Of a DNA stretch of 45,491 nt, positions 35,115-44,227 are shown piece by piece (position 1 is the stretch's first letter; the number at the start of each line of letters is the position of its first letter). Source of the DNA: Defluviitaleaceae bacterium (GTDB lineage: Bacteria > Bacillota > Clostridia > Lachnospirales > WQUN01). The notes beneath the pieces were generated by a model. It saw nothing but the letters and a program-made list of their open reading frames with translations. It was not told where the DNA came from and searched no databases. Both the position numbers and the translations under genes were made by a program. Where the stretch lies: assembly GCA_009779755.1 (NCBI GenBank), contig WRDO01000025.1:1-45491 (forward strand), in the 5' to 3' direction.

Positions 35115-35544
35115 GTTGCGCAGGGCGAAAAAGATAAAAACGGAAAAGATCACGATCAACCTCACTCCCACCGAAGTGGGACAAATCGATTATCTTGTGG
35201 AACGCGGCTTGTATACCAACCGTTCGGACTTCATCCGCTTGGCCATTCGCAAACAAACCGAATCGCATTCGGGTGATATCAACCGTTTCCTTGCGCCGGA
35301 GCTGCCGGAAACGGAGCAACGGCGGCACTTCGGCGGGTTGGGTTTCTTTCGGCTTACCGATGCTTATATCGAAACCCTGTTCACCTTCGGCGCAAAGGTG
35401 CATATCAGCGTACTGGGTGCGTTGACCATTGATAAAACCATCACCCGCGAACGATTGTCACAAGTAATGGCAGGTTGCAAGGTTTACGGGAAGATATTCG
35501 CGGAGGAAGAGATTAAACAGTTGATAAAAGAAACTACATTATAA
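35107..35544 (+). CDS. Ribbon-helix-helix regulator coupled to DegV
   Basis: About 145 residues. KIKTEKITINLTPTEVGQID with ERGLYTNRSDFIRLAIRKQ form an RHH (CopG/MetJ-like) DNA-binding domain in the first 60 residues. The rest holds GLGFFRLTDAYIETLF and a helical tail, not recognised. It is the only second gene of the DegV operon and starts inside its last codons. It may control the degV operon itself; that is inference. ATG 35107 is supported by the overlap. Confidence 0.75.
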   Translation: MRRLRRAKKIKTEKITINLTPTEVGQIDYLVERGLYTNRSDFIRLAIRKQTESHSGDINRFLAPELPETEQRRHFGGLGFFRLTDAYIETLFTFGAKVHISVLGALTIDKTITRERLSQVMAGCKVYGKIFAEEEIKQLIKETTL

Positions 35545-35558
35545 TAGCCACGGAAAAG

Positions 35559-35616
35559 AATCGGCGGTTGCGCTCTCTTGAAGGCGAAGTCGTTCGCCGC
35601 AACCGCCGATCCTTTT
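35559..35616. terminator. Bidirectional terminator between RHH and reductase genes
   Basis: ATCGGCGGTTGCG pairs with CGCAACCGCCGAT, and an inner GGCGAA/TTCGCC hairpin is enclosed. T-rich on both sides, between two convergent genes. Confidence 0.75.
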
Positions 35617-35648
35617 CTTGTGTCCTTTAATACGGTTCTTAACATTGA

Positions 35649-36779
35649 TTAACTTGCCAGTATCTCGTGCGTCTCCTTTAATTGTGCCATTACGGGCAAT
35701 TTTTGGGGACACTTTTTTTCACATTCGCCGCACTCGGTGCATTGGGCGGCGTCCGCGCTTTTGGTCCAGCCTTCGCCGCGCATCATTTCGGCGTAGGCTT
35801 TTTTCGCGTGTTCGGTTAGGCCGTATACCTTGTGGGTATTCATCATGCCGAATAGGTGCGGGATGTTGATATTGGCGGGGCAGGGTTTGCAATAATCGCA
35901 CGCGGTGCAGTAGAGTTCCGCCAGTTTTTTGTTTTCTTCCATCATAGATTTGACTTGGGTTAGCTCGTCGGCGGTCAGATGACCTGTTTTTGAGGCGATT
36001 TTTACGTTTTCCTCGAGCATGGCGATGTTTTCCATACCCGATAAGCAAACGTTTACGTTTTCGTTAGCCAATACGAAGCGCAGGGCCATTTCGGCGGTGC
36101 TGGCGGGTTTATCCTTAAGCAGGCCGCGGATTACTTCGCTAGGCGCGCCCAAACGACCGCCCGCTACCGACCCCATAACGACCACACCCATGCCTTTTTC
36201 CTTCATGTAGGCGAGATTTTCCTCGTTGGAACGGTCCAGCAGGTTATATTGGATCAAGCAGGATGAAAACCTCCCGCTGTCCGCGATGTATCTTAAATTT
36301 TCCGCGCTGTCATGGTAGGAGAACGAAAGGAATTTGATCAATCCTTCGTCCAACGCTTTCTGCGCGGCTTGCAACGGGCCGTCGGTCAGCGTCTCCCAAT
36401 GCCTGAAACCCTTCCGCCCGATACCCCAAAAATGGTAGAAATCGATATAATCTGTGTCCATTTGCTTGAGGGAGGATTCCAAACGCTTTGTCCAATCCGC
36501 GCCGGAGTCGTTTTCGATGGGGTTCTTGGTGGTGATGTATACCTTGTCGCGGTAGCCCTTGATGGCTTTGCCGACAGCGATTTCGGATTGCTTGTCGTTA
36601 TAATACGGCGCGGAATCGATATAATTCACGCCCAAGTCAAACGCGCGGCGCATCAGCGGTATGGCGAGCTCGTCGTTGACCATGCTCTTACCGTCTACTT
36701 GATGCATAGGCAGGCGCATCGCACCGAAGCCCAGCTTGGATACCTTAACACCCGTATTGCCGAAAGTTGAATACTGCAT
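35649..36779 (-). CDS. Aldo/keto reductase with 4Fe-4S ferredoxin tail
   Basis: About 376 residues from ATG 36779, with AAGGAGG upstream; the frame is open to 36830. The TIM-barrel aldo/keto reductase part (about 1-285) has GFGAMRLPMH near the start and NYIDSAPYYND with the catalytic Tyr. The tail has two cysteine sets, CTACDYCKPCP (about 317) and CTECGECEKKCP (about 360), as in a 4Fe-4S domain. Such fusions are frequent in anaerobes; substrate unknown. Promoter pair with galK at 36801-36852. Confidence 0.87.
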   Translation of the reverse strand: MQYSTFGNTGVKVSKLGFGAMRLPMHQVDGKSMVNDELAIPLMRRAFDLGVNYIDSAPYYNDKQSEIAVGKAIKGYRDKVYITTKNPIENDSGADWTKRLESSLKQMDTDYIDFYHFWGIGRKGFRHWETLTDGPLQAAQKALDEGLIKFLSFSYHDSAENLRYIADSGRFSSCLIQYNLLDRSNEENLAYMKEKGMGVVVMGSVAGGRLGAPSEVIRGLLKDKPASTAEMALRFVLANENVNVCLSGMENIAMLEENVKIASKTGHLTADELTQVKSMMEENKKLAELYCTACDYCKPCPANINIPHLFGMMNTHKVYGLTEHAKKAYAEMMRGEGWTKSADAAQCTECGECEKKCPQKLPVMAQLKETHEILAS

Positions 36780-36800
36780 ATGAAACCCTCCTTTTAAACG

Positions 36801-36852
36801 AGTATAGCAAAAAAAGGAAGGGCTTGGCAATTATTCCGGGTGATGCTACACT
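36801..36852. promoter_or_regulatory. Divergent promoters sharing one -35 region
   Basis: Plus strand, for galK: TTGGCA (36824-36829), 17 bp, TACACT (36847-36852). Minus strand, for the reductase: TTGCCA (36830-36825), 18 bp, TATACT (36806-36801). The palindrome TTGGCAA supplies both -35 boxes. Confidence 0.6.
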
Positions 36853-36886
36853 CCGTTTGTAAAATTATGAGGAACGGGAGATTGTT

Positions 36887-38029
36887 ATGGATAGTTTAAT
36901 GAACGTTTTTATTCAAACCTTCGGCGATGCGGGTGATGAAATACAATCGTTCTTCACCCCCGGGCGCATCAATATTATCGGCGAACATATCGATTACAAC
37001 GGCGGGTATGTCCTGCCTTGTTCTCTTAAGATGGGGACAAACGCGTTGATCCGCAAGCGCGGCGACGATACCGCCCGCTTCGCGAGTACGAATTTTGATT
37101 TGCAAGCGGAAATACCGCTCGATGATGTGGTGTTCGACCCCGCGCACGATTGGGCAAATTACCCCAAGGGCATCGTCCGCCTCATGCAGGACGACGGGCA
37201 TACGATCGGCGGCTTCGATATCCTCTTTTCGGGCGATATCCCCAATGCCGCGGGTTTGTCGTCCTCTGCTTCCATTGAATTGGTGACGGCAACCGCGCTC
37301 AACGATGTTTTTTCGCTTGGGTACGAGCCGATCGAGCTCGTTAAGCTGTCGCAAAGGGCCGAAAACCAATTCTGCGGGGTCAATTGCGGCATCATGGACC
37401 AGTTTGCCGTGGGTATGGGCAAGGACGGCCATGCGATTTACCTGCATTGCGATACGTTGGATTACAAGCACGTACCGCTCAATTTGGGCGAATACGTAAT
37501 CGTTGTGATGAACACCAATAAACGCCGCCAACTCAACGAGTCGAAGTATAACGAACGCCGAAGCGAATGCGAACGGGCGTTGGCGTTTTTAGCAAAAGTG
37601 AAATCCGCGTCAATTACAAGTCAGTCAGAATTAATGTTAACCGATTTTTCCCCCGAAGCATTCGCCGGGCTTTCGCACCTTATCCCCGACGAAACCCTGC
37701 GCCGCCGCGCGCGCCACGTCATCCACGAAAACGAACGCGTCAAACAAGCCGTAGCCGCGCTCGAATCGGGCGATATGGAAACGCTGGGCGAATTATTAAA
37801 CCAATCCCACGCTTCCCTGCGCGACGACTACGAGGTAACGGGAATCGAACTCGACACCCTCGTAAGCGAAGCATTAAAAAACCCCGTTTGTGTCGGTGCG
37901 AGGATGACCGGGGCGGGATTTGGCGGCTGCGCGATCGCGCTGGTGAAGAAAAACGCGGTTGACGGTTTCGCCGAAAGCGTTATCGCGGGGTACGAGAGGG
38001 TTGTGGGGTACGCGCCGAGTTTGTATTGA
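36887..38029 (+). CDS. galK: Galactokinase
   Basis: A 380-residue GHMP kinase. FFTPGRINIIGEHIDYNGGY (galactose binding, about 22-41), PNAAGLSSSASIEL (ATP loop, about 118-131) and TGAGFGGCAIAL (about 340-351) are all present. It phosphorylates galactose to galactose-1-phosphate, the first Leloir step. No galT or galE is nearby. ATG 36887 has GGGAG upstream. Convergent with the Fic gene. Confidence 0.93.
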   Translation: MDSLMNVFIQTFGDAGDEIQSFFTPGRINIIGEHIDYNGGYVLPCSLKMGTNALIRKRGDDTARFASTNFDLQAEIPLDDVVFDPAHDWANYPKGIVRLMQDDGHTIGGFDILFSGDIPNAAGLSSSASIELVTATALNDVFSLGYEPIELVKLSQRAENQFCGVNCGIMDQFAVGMGKDGHAIYLHCDTLDYKHVPLNLGEYVIVVMNTNKRRQLNESKYNERRSECERALAFLAKVKSASITSQSELMLTDFSPEAFAGLSHLIPDETLRRRARHVIHENERVKQAVAALESGDMETLGELLNQSHASLRDDYEVTGIELDTLVSEALKNPVCVGARMTGAGFGGCAIALVKKNAVDGFAESVIAGYERVVGYAPSLY

Positions 38030-38068
38030 TTATTTTATCGGCTTAACCCTTGTGTTCCTGTTTGCGAT

Positions 38069-39091
38069 TTATTCAATTTTTTTTGCAAAAATCAGGGATT
38101 TTATTTTTACCGCTTTATATTTTTGTTGATTGCTGTTCGGTTTGTCGGGAAAAGTCATTTCGACCAGCCCCATGTTTAAAGCAGGACGTAAATATGTCGC
38201 GGTAAAAGCGGGTCTGTGCTTTAACCCGAGCCGCATTAACAATTCTTTTGTCGAAAGCGTTTCCGTACCCAATGCTTCCAATAACTTTTTTACTTGTACG
38301 GTTACTTGTTCGCGTACTTGTTCGGTGTGTATCAACTCATTTAAGGTATCCTTAATGACACGAAGCATGTATTCGATAAAAATCGTGGAATCGGCGGCTT
38401 TGTCGGCGGCGGCTAAAACATCGTAATATTCCCGTTGCCTTTCGCGTATCAATTCCTCAACGGGAAGCCATGCAAAAAGGGGCTTCCACTTCACAAGCAG
38501 TAACGTTTGCCACATGCGCCCCATACGGCCGTTGCCATCGGAAAACGGGTGGATAAATTCAAATTCGTAATGAAAAACACAACTTTTAATCAATGGATGC
38601 GCGTCGGAAACCCCGACCCAATGCAGCAAATTATTAATATGTTCCCGTACCTTATCAGCCGGCGGTGCCATATGCACAAGCCTTTTTCCGGCAAAGATAC
38701 CTATACCCCCCGTGCGCAACTTACCCGCGTCCTTAACCAAATCCGCCATCAGCAATTTATGTGCGGTTAACAAATCATCCATGTTCAACGGGTCAAGCGT
38801 ACTTAGCATGTTATAGACTTCGTACGCGTTTTTAACCTCTTTTATTTCGTCGGGTGCGCCAAGGACACGTTTACCGTTGATAATATCCGTCACTTGTTCA
38901 AGTGTTAGGGTGTTGTTTTCTATCGCGAGTGAAGAATGGATACTCCTGATTTGATTTTCCCTGCGCAGCTTGGGATTGGTTGACGCTTCGCTTTTTATTG
39001 ATATAACACCTACATTTTCGCTTATATCGGCAACCAGGTGAATGATTGCTTCCGATATTTTATACGGCGGTGCATATGTTTTCTTTGGCAT
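38069..39091 (-). CDS. Fic-domain protein (class II)
   Basis: About 340 residues from ATG 39091, with GGAGG upstream; the frame is open to 39136. The Fic motif HPFSDGNGRMGR is at 181-192, complete, and the inhibitory motif SSLAIEN (53-59; S/T-x-x-x-E-N) lies upstream in the chain, which marks class II. The C-terminal 100 residues look like a winged helix. Fic proteins AMPylate protein targets; the inhibitory Glu normally keeps activity low. Confidence 0.88.
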   Translation of the reverse strand: MPKKTYAPPYKISEAIIHLVADISENVGVISIKSEASTNPKLRRENQIRSIHSSLAIENNTLTLEQVTDIINGKRVLGAPDEIKEVKNAYEVYNMLSTLDPLNMDDLLTAHKLLMADLVKDAGKLRTGGIGIFAGKRLVHMAPPADKVREHINNLLHWVGVSDAHPLIKSCVFHYEFEFIHPFSDGNGRMGRMWQTLLLVKWKPLFAWLPVEELIRERQREYYDVLAAADKAADSTIFIEYMLRVIKDTLNELIHTEQVREQVTVQVKKLLEALGTETLSTKELLMRLGLKHRPAFTATYLRPALNMGLVEMTFPDKPNSNQQKYKAVKIKSLIFAKKIE

Positions 39092-39166
39092 CGGCGATCC
39101 TCCACATGTTCGGTTTTTTATTATTATACCGTACATGATGGGGTATGTCGAACTTCGTGGCTCAGT

Positions 39167-39832
39167 TTAATCACATAACAGGGGTTGCATTACCCCATCC
39201 GACATTTTGTAAACAACGTCGGCTTTTTTAACTATGTCCATGTTATGCGTAACAACAACCACACAATAATTTTTTTTATCCGCCAAATGCTTTAGGATAT
39301 CCATTACATTTTCGCCGTTTTGAACATCCAGGTTTCCGGTGGGTTCGTCTGCCAGCAGTACCTTCGCACCTGTGGAAAGCGCGCGGGCTATGGCGACGCG
39401 CTGCTGTTCACCGCCGGAAAGGTTTGACGGGTAACGTCCGTGCTTTTCTTCGTTTATACCTACGGATTCCAAATAGCCCTTCGCTCGTTCCCTTGCTTTG
39501 TAATGCACGATGCCGTTCATTTTCATGGGATAACAAACATTTTCGATAGCCGTCATAAGCGGGAACAGATGAAACGCTTGGAATATCATGGATACACGCT
39601 CACGGCGGTATAAGTCCGGGTCAAGCTCCGTCAGGCTTTCATTGTCAATAAAGATTTCACCGCTTGTTGGTTTGTCAAGCCCCGCCAAAACAGACAGCAA
39701 GGTTGTTTTACCGCTGCCGGACGCACCCATCACCACGTTGAGTTTGCCATCCTCGAATATACAGGACACATTTTTTACAGCGTCATGGCCGCTGTTTTTA
39801 TAACGATAGCTTACATTTTCAAGTCTTAGCAT
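39167..39832 (-). CDS. ABC transporter ATP-binding protein
   Basis: About 221 residues from ATG 39832, with GGAGGG upstream. Walker [12 protein letters not shown] (about 36), signature [15 protein letters not shown] (about 135), Walker [13 protein letters not shown] (about 155), final VTHNMD. The type is that of LolD/MacB-like ATPases working with FtsX-type permeases. Last gene of the PadR operon, 26 bp after the second permease. Confidence 0.9.
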   Translation of the reverse strand: MLRLENVSYRYKNSGHDAVKNVSCIFEDGKLNVVMGASGSGKTTLLSVLAGLDKPTSGEIFIDNESLTELDPDLYRRERVSMIFQAFHLFPLMTAIENVCYPMKMNGIVHYKARERAKGYLESVGINEEKHGRYPSNLSGGEQQRVAIARALSTGAKVLLADEPTGNLDVQNGENVMDILKHLADKKNYCVVVVTHNMDIVKKADVVYKMSDGVMQPLLCD

Positions 39833-39858
39833 TTGGCTTCCCTCCACGCAATACCCGG

Positions 39859-41277
39859 TTATTCTTTAACTTGCAACAAATCAAGCGGAGCGCGTATGCT
39901 GACCAACACAGCACCGACAAATGACCCCATGCTTGTTCCGAACAGATATAAAACCGCAAAAAGCAATATTTTTGCAATGCTTTCAATACTTAAAAATTGC
40001 GTAATTATGACCCCCAAGGCCACACCTATTAAACATAAAACGGTGTTTTCCGCGAGTAACACAATACGGACACGGGTTTTCGTCGTTCCCAACATACGCA
40101 TAATAGCGGCGATTTTAGCGTTTTGGAGCGTAAACAAAACCGACAACCCCGTACCAATCACTACGGAAAAGGCAACCGCAACCGGATATAAAAGTTGGAA
40201 TAAAGCCAACGTATCTTCCATTTGCCCAACGACTACCCGCAATTCCTCATCATGTATAAATACATTCATTTGCATAAAATGATTTTGCCGTGAATTACGG
40301 ACAACGCCCGTGATTTCTTCCCGAATGGCAATTATATACCTGTTCACCGCCGTATCCAACTCAAACCGTAACGTGATATAACCCAATTCATTCCCGCGAA
40401 TCAACTCCAATGCGTATAATGGCAGGAGTGTGGCGTTACGCGCCATTTGACGGTCAATACCGCCATTGTGCGAACCAATAATGATGATTGGGTACTGTTC
40501 GTGCCGTTGTTTTATGCTTCTGTGAAAGGGGGGTTCATCGTTGAAAGGGCGGCCAATAAACGCCGTGTCCCCCACACTAAGCCCCCTTTGTGCAAGTGTG
40601 TGTTCCGAAACAATGACGGGAATCGGCGATTGAAGGGTGGCATCGGAGTATACAAAATTATTTTTATCAAACCCCGGCATAAAATGAATTTCCAAAAGCG
40701 GGACTACCATATCCGGCCAAAGCCCTTCCAAATCCGTCATTCTGATTCCACCGGGGGCAACATCGGGCCGCGTTTCAAATTCACGTTTAAATAAGTCAAA
40801 GTCGTTAAACGAAAAAAGCGGGTCAACCCGCGTTATCCAACCGTCATCACGGCCATACAGCGCGTTGTAATATAGATAGATTTCCTCAAAAAATTCGTCC
40901 CAAAAATCTTTTTCAATCCCCGCGGGGAAATTTCCGTCACTATCGGTTGGGATAATAAAAAACCACGGATATGAGGCTTCAACATATGTGTTATTAATAA
41001 ACTCCAACGCTGTCAGATTATCAACCGTAGTACGTAAAATATCGTTACGCATCCAATGGGACAAAATATTGATTCCCATAGGGTCTGCCCTATGCACATA
41101 TCCGGTTACAACCGTTGTGTTATATAGCCGGTCAATTTCACGTTCATAATTATTTATCACTTTTTGCAAAACACCTAAAGCGACAATAATAATTAAAGCC
41201 GTTATCACCAAAAAACCGGATTTAATAAGCGCGCGGAAAATTTGACGCATAACAAATTGTAAGCTCTCCTTGTTCAT
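39859..41277 (-). CDS. FtsX/MacB-type ABC permease 2
   Basis: About 472 residues from ATG 41277, which overlaps the stop of permease 1 (ATGA); the frame is open to 41409. One N-terminal helix (about 15-38), a large extracellular domain (about 40-350), and three helices at the C-terminus, the FtsX/MacB layout. Probable role: export or mechanical signalling rather than import. Coupled to the other operon genes. Confidence 0.82.
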   Translation of the reverse strand: MNKESLQFVMRQIFRALIKSGFLVITALIIIVALGVLQKVINNYEREIDRLYNTTVVTGYVHRADPMGINILSHWMRNDILRTTVDNLTALEFINNTYVEASYPWFFIIPTDSDGNFPAGIEKDFWDEFFEEIYLYYNALYGRDDGWITRVDPLFSFNDFDLFKREFETRPDVAPGGIRMTDLEGLWPDMVVPLLEIHFMPGFDKNNFVYSDATLQSPIPVIVSEHTLAQRGLSVGDTAFIGRPFNDEPPFHRSIKQRHEQYPIIIIGSHNGGIDRQMARNATLLPLYALELIRGNELGYITLRFELDTAVNRYIIAIREEITGVVRNSRQNHFMQMNVFIHDEELRVVVGQMEDTLALFQLLYPVAVAFSVVIGTGLSVLFTLQNAKIAAIMRMLGTTKTRVRIVLLAENTVLCLIGVALGVIITQFLSIESIAKILLFAVLYLFGTSMGSFVGAVLVSIRAPLDLLQVKE

Positions 41278-43331
41278 CTTCTTTTTACCCGCTTGCTGCC
41301 GCCGCCTTGTAAAAGCACCAACACGGGACGTTTTGCAATAAGTAACGCGCCCAAATACACCGCCGCAAGCATAAAAATGAATGACGCACCCACCATAACC
41401 GCGAACCAATATAACGGCAGGCCAAAACCAATATCGTACCCCATTACCATGTCACCCATAATATTTTCCGCTCCCTTTAACGCGATAAACCACCCAATAA
41501 TACCGCCTGTTATCATTGACAAGAAACCGAAAAATAATATCGGTGTACAAAGTTTGCGTATCACGCTGCGGATCGGACTGCCCAGCAATCGTAAAATAAC
41601 CAAATCCTTGCGTCTCTGATACATATACAAAAAAGTCACAAAACCCAATACCAAAGCCGACATGATGCTGAAAACAATAAAATTAACGGTTATGGACTGT
41701 AAAACAGGTTCAGCAGTTAACCAATAATTAGCCGCTCCCGTGGGAAGCAAGGTCAAGGTTATACCGCGTGAAGCAAGCACATCCCTGTTCTCCAACAGAA
41801 ACGCGCTTTCATTCCGGGGGTTTGCCAATTCAAAGCTGTACCACACATCCCATAAAAAATCATCGTAGCCGTGGATTTCATCAACAAGTTTAAAATCATC
41901 CGGCAGAAGGGAATCGGGGATATATATTAAATTGTCAAAATTAGGTTCCCAGCGTGCGTGTTTATCGAATATACCCACGATTTCCAATTCCAAACCCGAA
42001 ACGATATATTCCGTCGGGTCGCCGTGAATAAAAAATTCTACATAACCGTCTTGAAAGCGGATATTCTCAACACCGGGGCCGAAATGTTCGGTAAAGAAAC
42101 CCCAACGGGGTGCAACAACGCGCTGGTTTGCGGGGACGCTGATGGTTATTGTGTCACTTGTTGCCAACCCCCTTGTCTCGGCAAACAGATAATGGATAAC
42201 CACTACGGGATTTTTATTTATGTAGTCATCACGGGTAAGGAAGCGACCGCCATGTAATGTAAAAATATCCATGTGTACCTGGGGCATCGCTTCCATACCG
42301 GATGTTGTCCGTAACCATAAAACGCTGTGGTTGTAACGCATACGTTCGATTTCGCCGTCTAATCCTTCCAACCCCGGCGTGTTGGGGTCTACTTCTCCGA
42401 ACGGTACGGGAACATACCACAAGCCGTAATCATTTAACGGGTACATGTATAAGCGGTCAAGCGTACCTCCGACCGTCGGGCGCCTTCCGAAAAATCCGTC
42501 AATTTCATGGAAAAGATAGTGCGCCCCTTTGAAAAAATAACGCTGTCCGACTTCCAAGCCCGCCAGCGGATTTTCCCCGTCATCGGGTATATGCATGTGC
42601 ATGGTTACGTTGTACCCCGCCGCCGCGTGTTCGGGGAAACCTACGGCAACATCGTCCACCCGTAACCGTAACCGCACAGCCGACCCGCCGCGTATATAAT
42701 CCATTTGTATCAATTCCGCATAAAAAAACGTAAAGTGCAACCGTTCGGAGCGCGGATAATTTGTTTCAAAAAAACGGAAGCCACGTATGTCCGCGTTAAG
42801 TTTATCGTGTAAAACGGCTTCCGCGCCGCGCCGTCTGTCCTCTGTCAACGCAAAGCTGCTGCCGGCAATAACCTCCGCGCCCGTAATGATATTCGCATAC
42901 ATTTCACCATCCATCCGCAAGAAACCAATGGAACGGTAAAACCCGCCGATTTCATGAATCCTGTCGCGTACCACTAAAAATTCCGTGCCGCGCAAAACAA
43001 AAGCAAATGAAATAAGGCAGACAAGCAAAAACAAAAATACAGTCCGAACCGGTTGACGCAAGGATGATTGTATAAATACGTTTCCTTTCGCCCACTCCGG
43101 CGCGGGGCGGTTGGCACGGTTGAGTTCCTTTCCCAATTCCGCGGCACTACCCATATGGGCGACGGCTTGTATGGCGGCTGTTTCTTCGTCCATGCCCTGC
43201 GCTATATACATATCCTTTCGGTCAATGATATGTTCACGCAGTTCCTCCGCCACATCGGCACGGGCTTTTTCCCAGCGGATGTAATTGCCGACTTCGTTAA
43301 CGTAAGTGTCAATTTTATGTTTCGACCGCAT
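41274..43331 (-). CDS. FtsX/MacB-type ABC permease 1 with N-terminal prefix
   Basis: A 685-residue permease. The first 85 residues (RSKHKIDTYVNEVGNYIRWE ... EELREHIIDRKD) form a cytosolic permease-prefix domain as in DUF1700-like proteins. One helix follows (about 97-117), a large extracellular domain (about 120-560), and three C-terminal helices (about 560-680). ATG 43331 lies 17 bp inside the end of the padR gene. Forms a heterodimer with permease 2. Confidence 0.82.
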   Translation of the reverse strand: MRSKHKIDTYVNEVGNYIRWEKARADVAEELREHIIDRKDMYIAQGMDEETAAIQAVAHMGSAAELGKELNRANRPAPEWAKGNVFIQSSLRQPVRTVFLFLLVCLISFAFVLRGTEFLVVRDRIHEIGGFYRSIGFLRMDGEMYANIITGAEVIAGSSFALTEDRRRGAEAVLHDKLNADIRGFRFFETNYPRSERLHFTFFYAELIQMDYIRGGSAVRLRLRVDDVAVGFPEHAAAGYNVTMHMHIPDDGENPLAGLEVGQRYFFKGAHYLFHEIDGFFGRRPTVGGTLDRLYMYPLNDYGLWYVPVPFGEVDPNTPGLEGLDGEIERMRYNHSVLWLRTTSGMEAMPQVHMDIFTLHGGRFLTRDDYINKNPVVVIHYLFAETRGLATSDTITISVPANQRVVAPRWGFFTEHFGPGVENIRFQDGYVEFFIHGDPTEYIVSGLELEIVGIFDKHARWEPNFDNLIYIPDSLLPDDFKLVDEIHGYDDFLWDVWYSFELANPRNESAFLLENRDVLASRGITLTLLPTGAANYWLTAEPVLQSITVNFIVFSIMSALVLGFVTFLYMYQRRKDLVILRLLGSPIRSVIRKLCTPILFFGFLSMITGGIIGWFIALKGAENIMGDMVMGYDIGFGLPLYWFAVMVGASFIFMLAAVYLGALLIAKRPVLVLLQGGGSKRVKRR

Positions 43332-43662
43332 ACCGCAACCCCCCTCCCATGATGGTATTTACGGAGTTTGTGTATGCCAGCCATTCATCCCATTTTTTTG
43401 CGAGATGTTCCCTGCCGCTTGTTGTAATTCGGTAATACTTCCGATCCTTGCCTTCCTCGGTTTCACTTCGGTAAGAAGTGACCAACCCATCATTTTCAAG
43501 ATTGTGCATGATAGGATAAAGGATTCCCGTTTTTATGTTAAACGCGTCGAAGGATTTTTTAGCAAGGGCTACAATGATTTGATGCCCATACATATCCTCG
43601 CCGTCAAGAAGCTTGAGTATCATCATAATGGTATTCCCCGGCAGGTACTTTTTTTCGGCCAT
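43315..43662 (-). CDS. PadR-family transcriptional regulator
   Basis: About 115 residues from ATG 43662. MYGHQIIVALAKKS and KTGILYPIMHNLENDGLVTS are the PadR winged-helix motifs; KYYRITTSGREHL follows, with a C-terminal dimer helix. It is the first gene of the operon with the ABC transporter, and likely represses it until a compound is bound. A strong promoter with ATAG/CTAT repeats lies upstream. Confidence 0.9.
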   Translation of the reverse strand: MAEKKYLPGNTIMMILKLLDGEDMYGHQIIVALAKKSFDAFNIKTGILYPIMHNLENDGLVTSYRSETEEGKDRKYYRITTSGREHLAKKWDEWLAYTNSVNTIMGGGLRYAVET

Positions 43663-43698
43663 AACCTCTTCCTCCGCAGTAGATATTCTACTATTCAT

Positions 43699-43726
43699 AT
43701 TATGATAGAACACATACTATTGTCAA
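43699..43726 (-). promoter_or_regulatory. Promoter of the PadR-ABC operon
   Basis: TTGACA (43726-43721), 16 bp, CATAAT (43704-43699). The spacer starts ATAG and ends CTAT, and further ATAG/CTAT copies lie nearby, so PadR may bind between the boxes. Confidence 0.65.
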
Positions 43727-43841
43727 GCAATCCCCAAATATACGTACATGGAAATTAAACCGTCGGCCCGATGTACGAGGCGGTGCGCGTGTCAATATAT
43801 TACACTTATGTTACATATTATTCTAAAAAGATTCAAACGTA

Positions 43842-43869
43842 TTGTTATGTCGCCCTTTATGTGTATAAT
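43842..43869 (+). promoter_or_regulatory. Promoter of structured RNA copy 2
   Basis: TATAAT at 43864-43869, in the same TGTATAAT context as copy 1. A weaker TTGTTA lies 16 bp upstream (43842-43847). Confidence 0.6.
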
Positions 43870-43875
43870 TAATTT

Positions 43876-44197
43876 AAGCCAAAGGTCATCTCATTGACGG
43901 AAAGCACATACGACCCTGACGACATACGGTAGCCCCGATTTCTGCGTACAATCGTCCCTGATGCATTATTCCCGATTTTCGACTTCGCCGGAGGTTTAAA
44001 TCGACTCATAAAAGGTTGCGCAACCGAGTCACAGGTATGCATATAATGGATATCCTCCTGACCCATTTTACGACATAGCAAAATAACGGAAAAAAGTAAA
44101 AATAAATAAGAACGCCTCCCCGGTGACGTCGGGAGGCGGGTGATAACCCTGTGCGGGGGCATCTTATGATGCTTGAGCTTCCCGCATAGGGTTTTTT
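43876..44197 (+). ncRNA. Structured RNA, copy 2
   Basis: About 320 nt, aligned along its length with copy 1 (23815-24049 minus). Shared order: AAGGTCATC near the start, GCCGGAGGTTT, helix P3 GACTC (44003-44007) with GGTTGCGCAACC (44014-44025) and GAGTC (44026-44030), the block TGCATATAATGG (44038-44049), TATCCTCC, the linker, helix P2 CGCCTCCC/GGGAGGCG (44113-44120, 44131-44138), and the terminator. It differs from copy 1 by an insertion of about 90 nt (about 43891-43985) before GCCGGAGG. Divergent from padR, and convergent with the sensor kinase gene. It occupies the only long gene-free stretch here (43714-44227). Confidence 0.75.
44145..44197 (+). terminator. Intrinsic terminator of structured RNA copy 2
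   Basis: AACCCTGTGCGGG pairs with CCCGCATAGGGTT around GCATC-TTAT-GATGC, then six T. TTGAGCTT on the 3' side is identical to copy 1. Confidence 0.87.
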
Positions 44198-44227
44198 GTT
44201 TTGATTCCCCGCGTTCTGCCCGCCGCT

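Noticed and set aside
44145..44197. Integron attC site
   Set aside because: The hairpin has no RYYYAAC/GTTRRRY boxes, and it ends in a T-run as a terminator does.
43876..44197. c-di-GMP or other riboswitch
   Set aside because: Known aptamer core motifs are absent, and each copy ends at its own terminator without leading into a gene on the same strand with a ribosome binding site.
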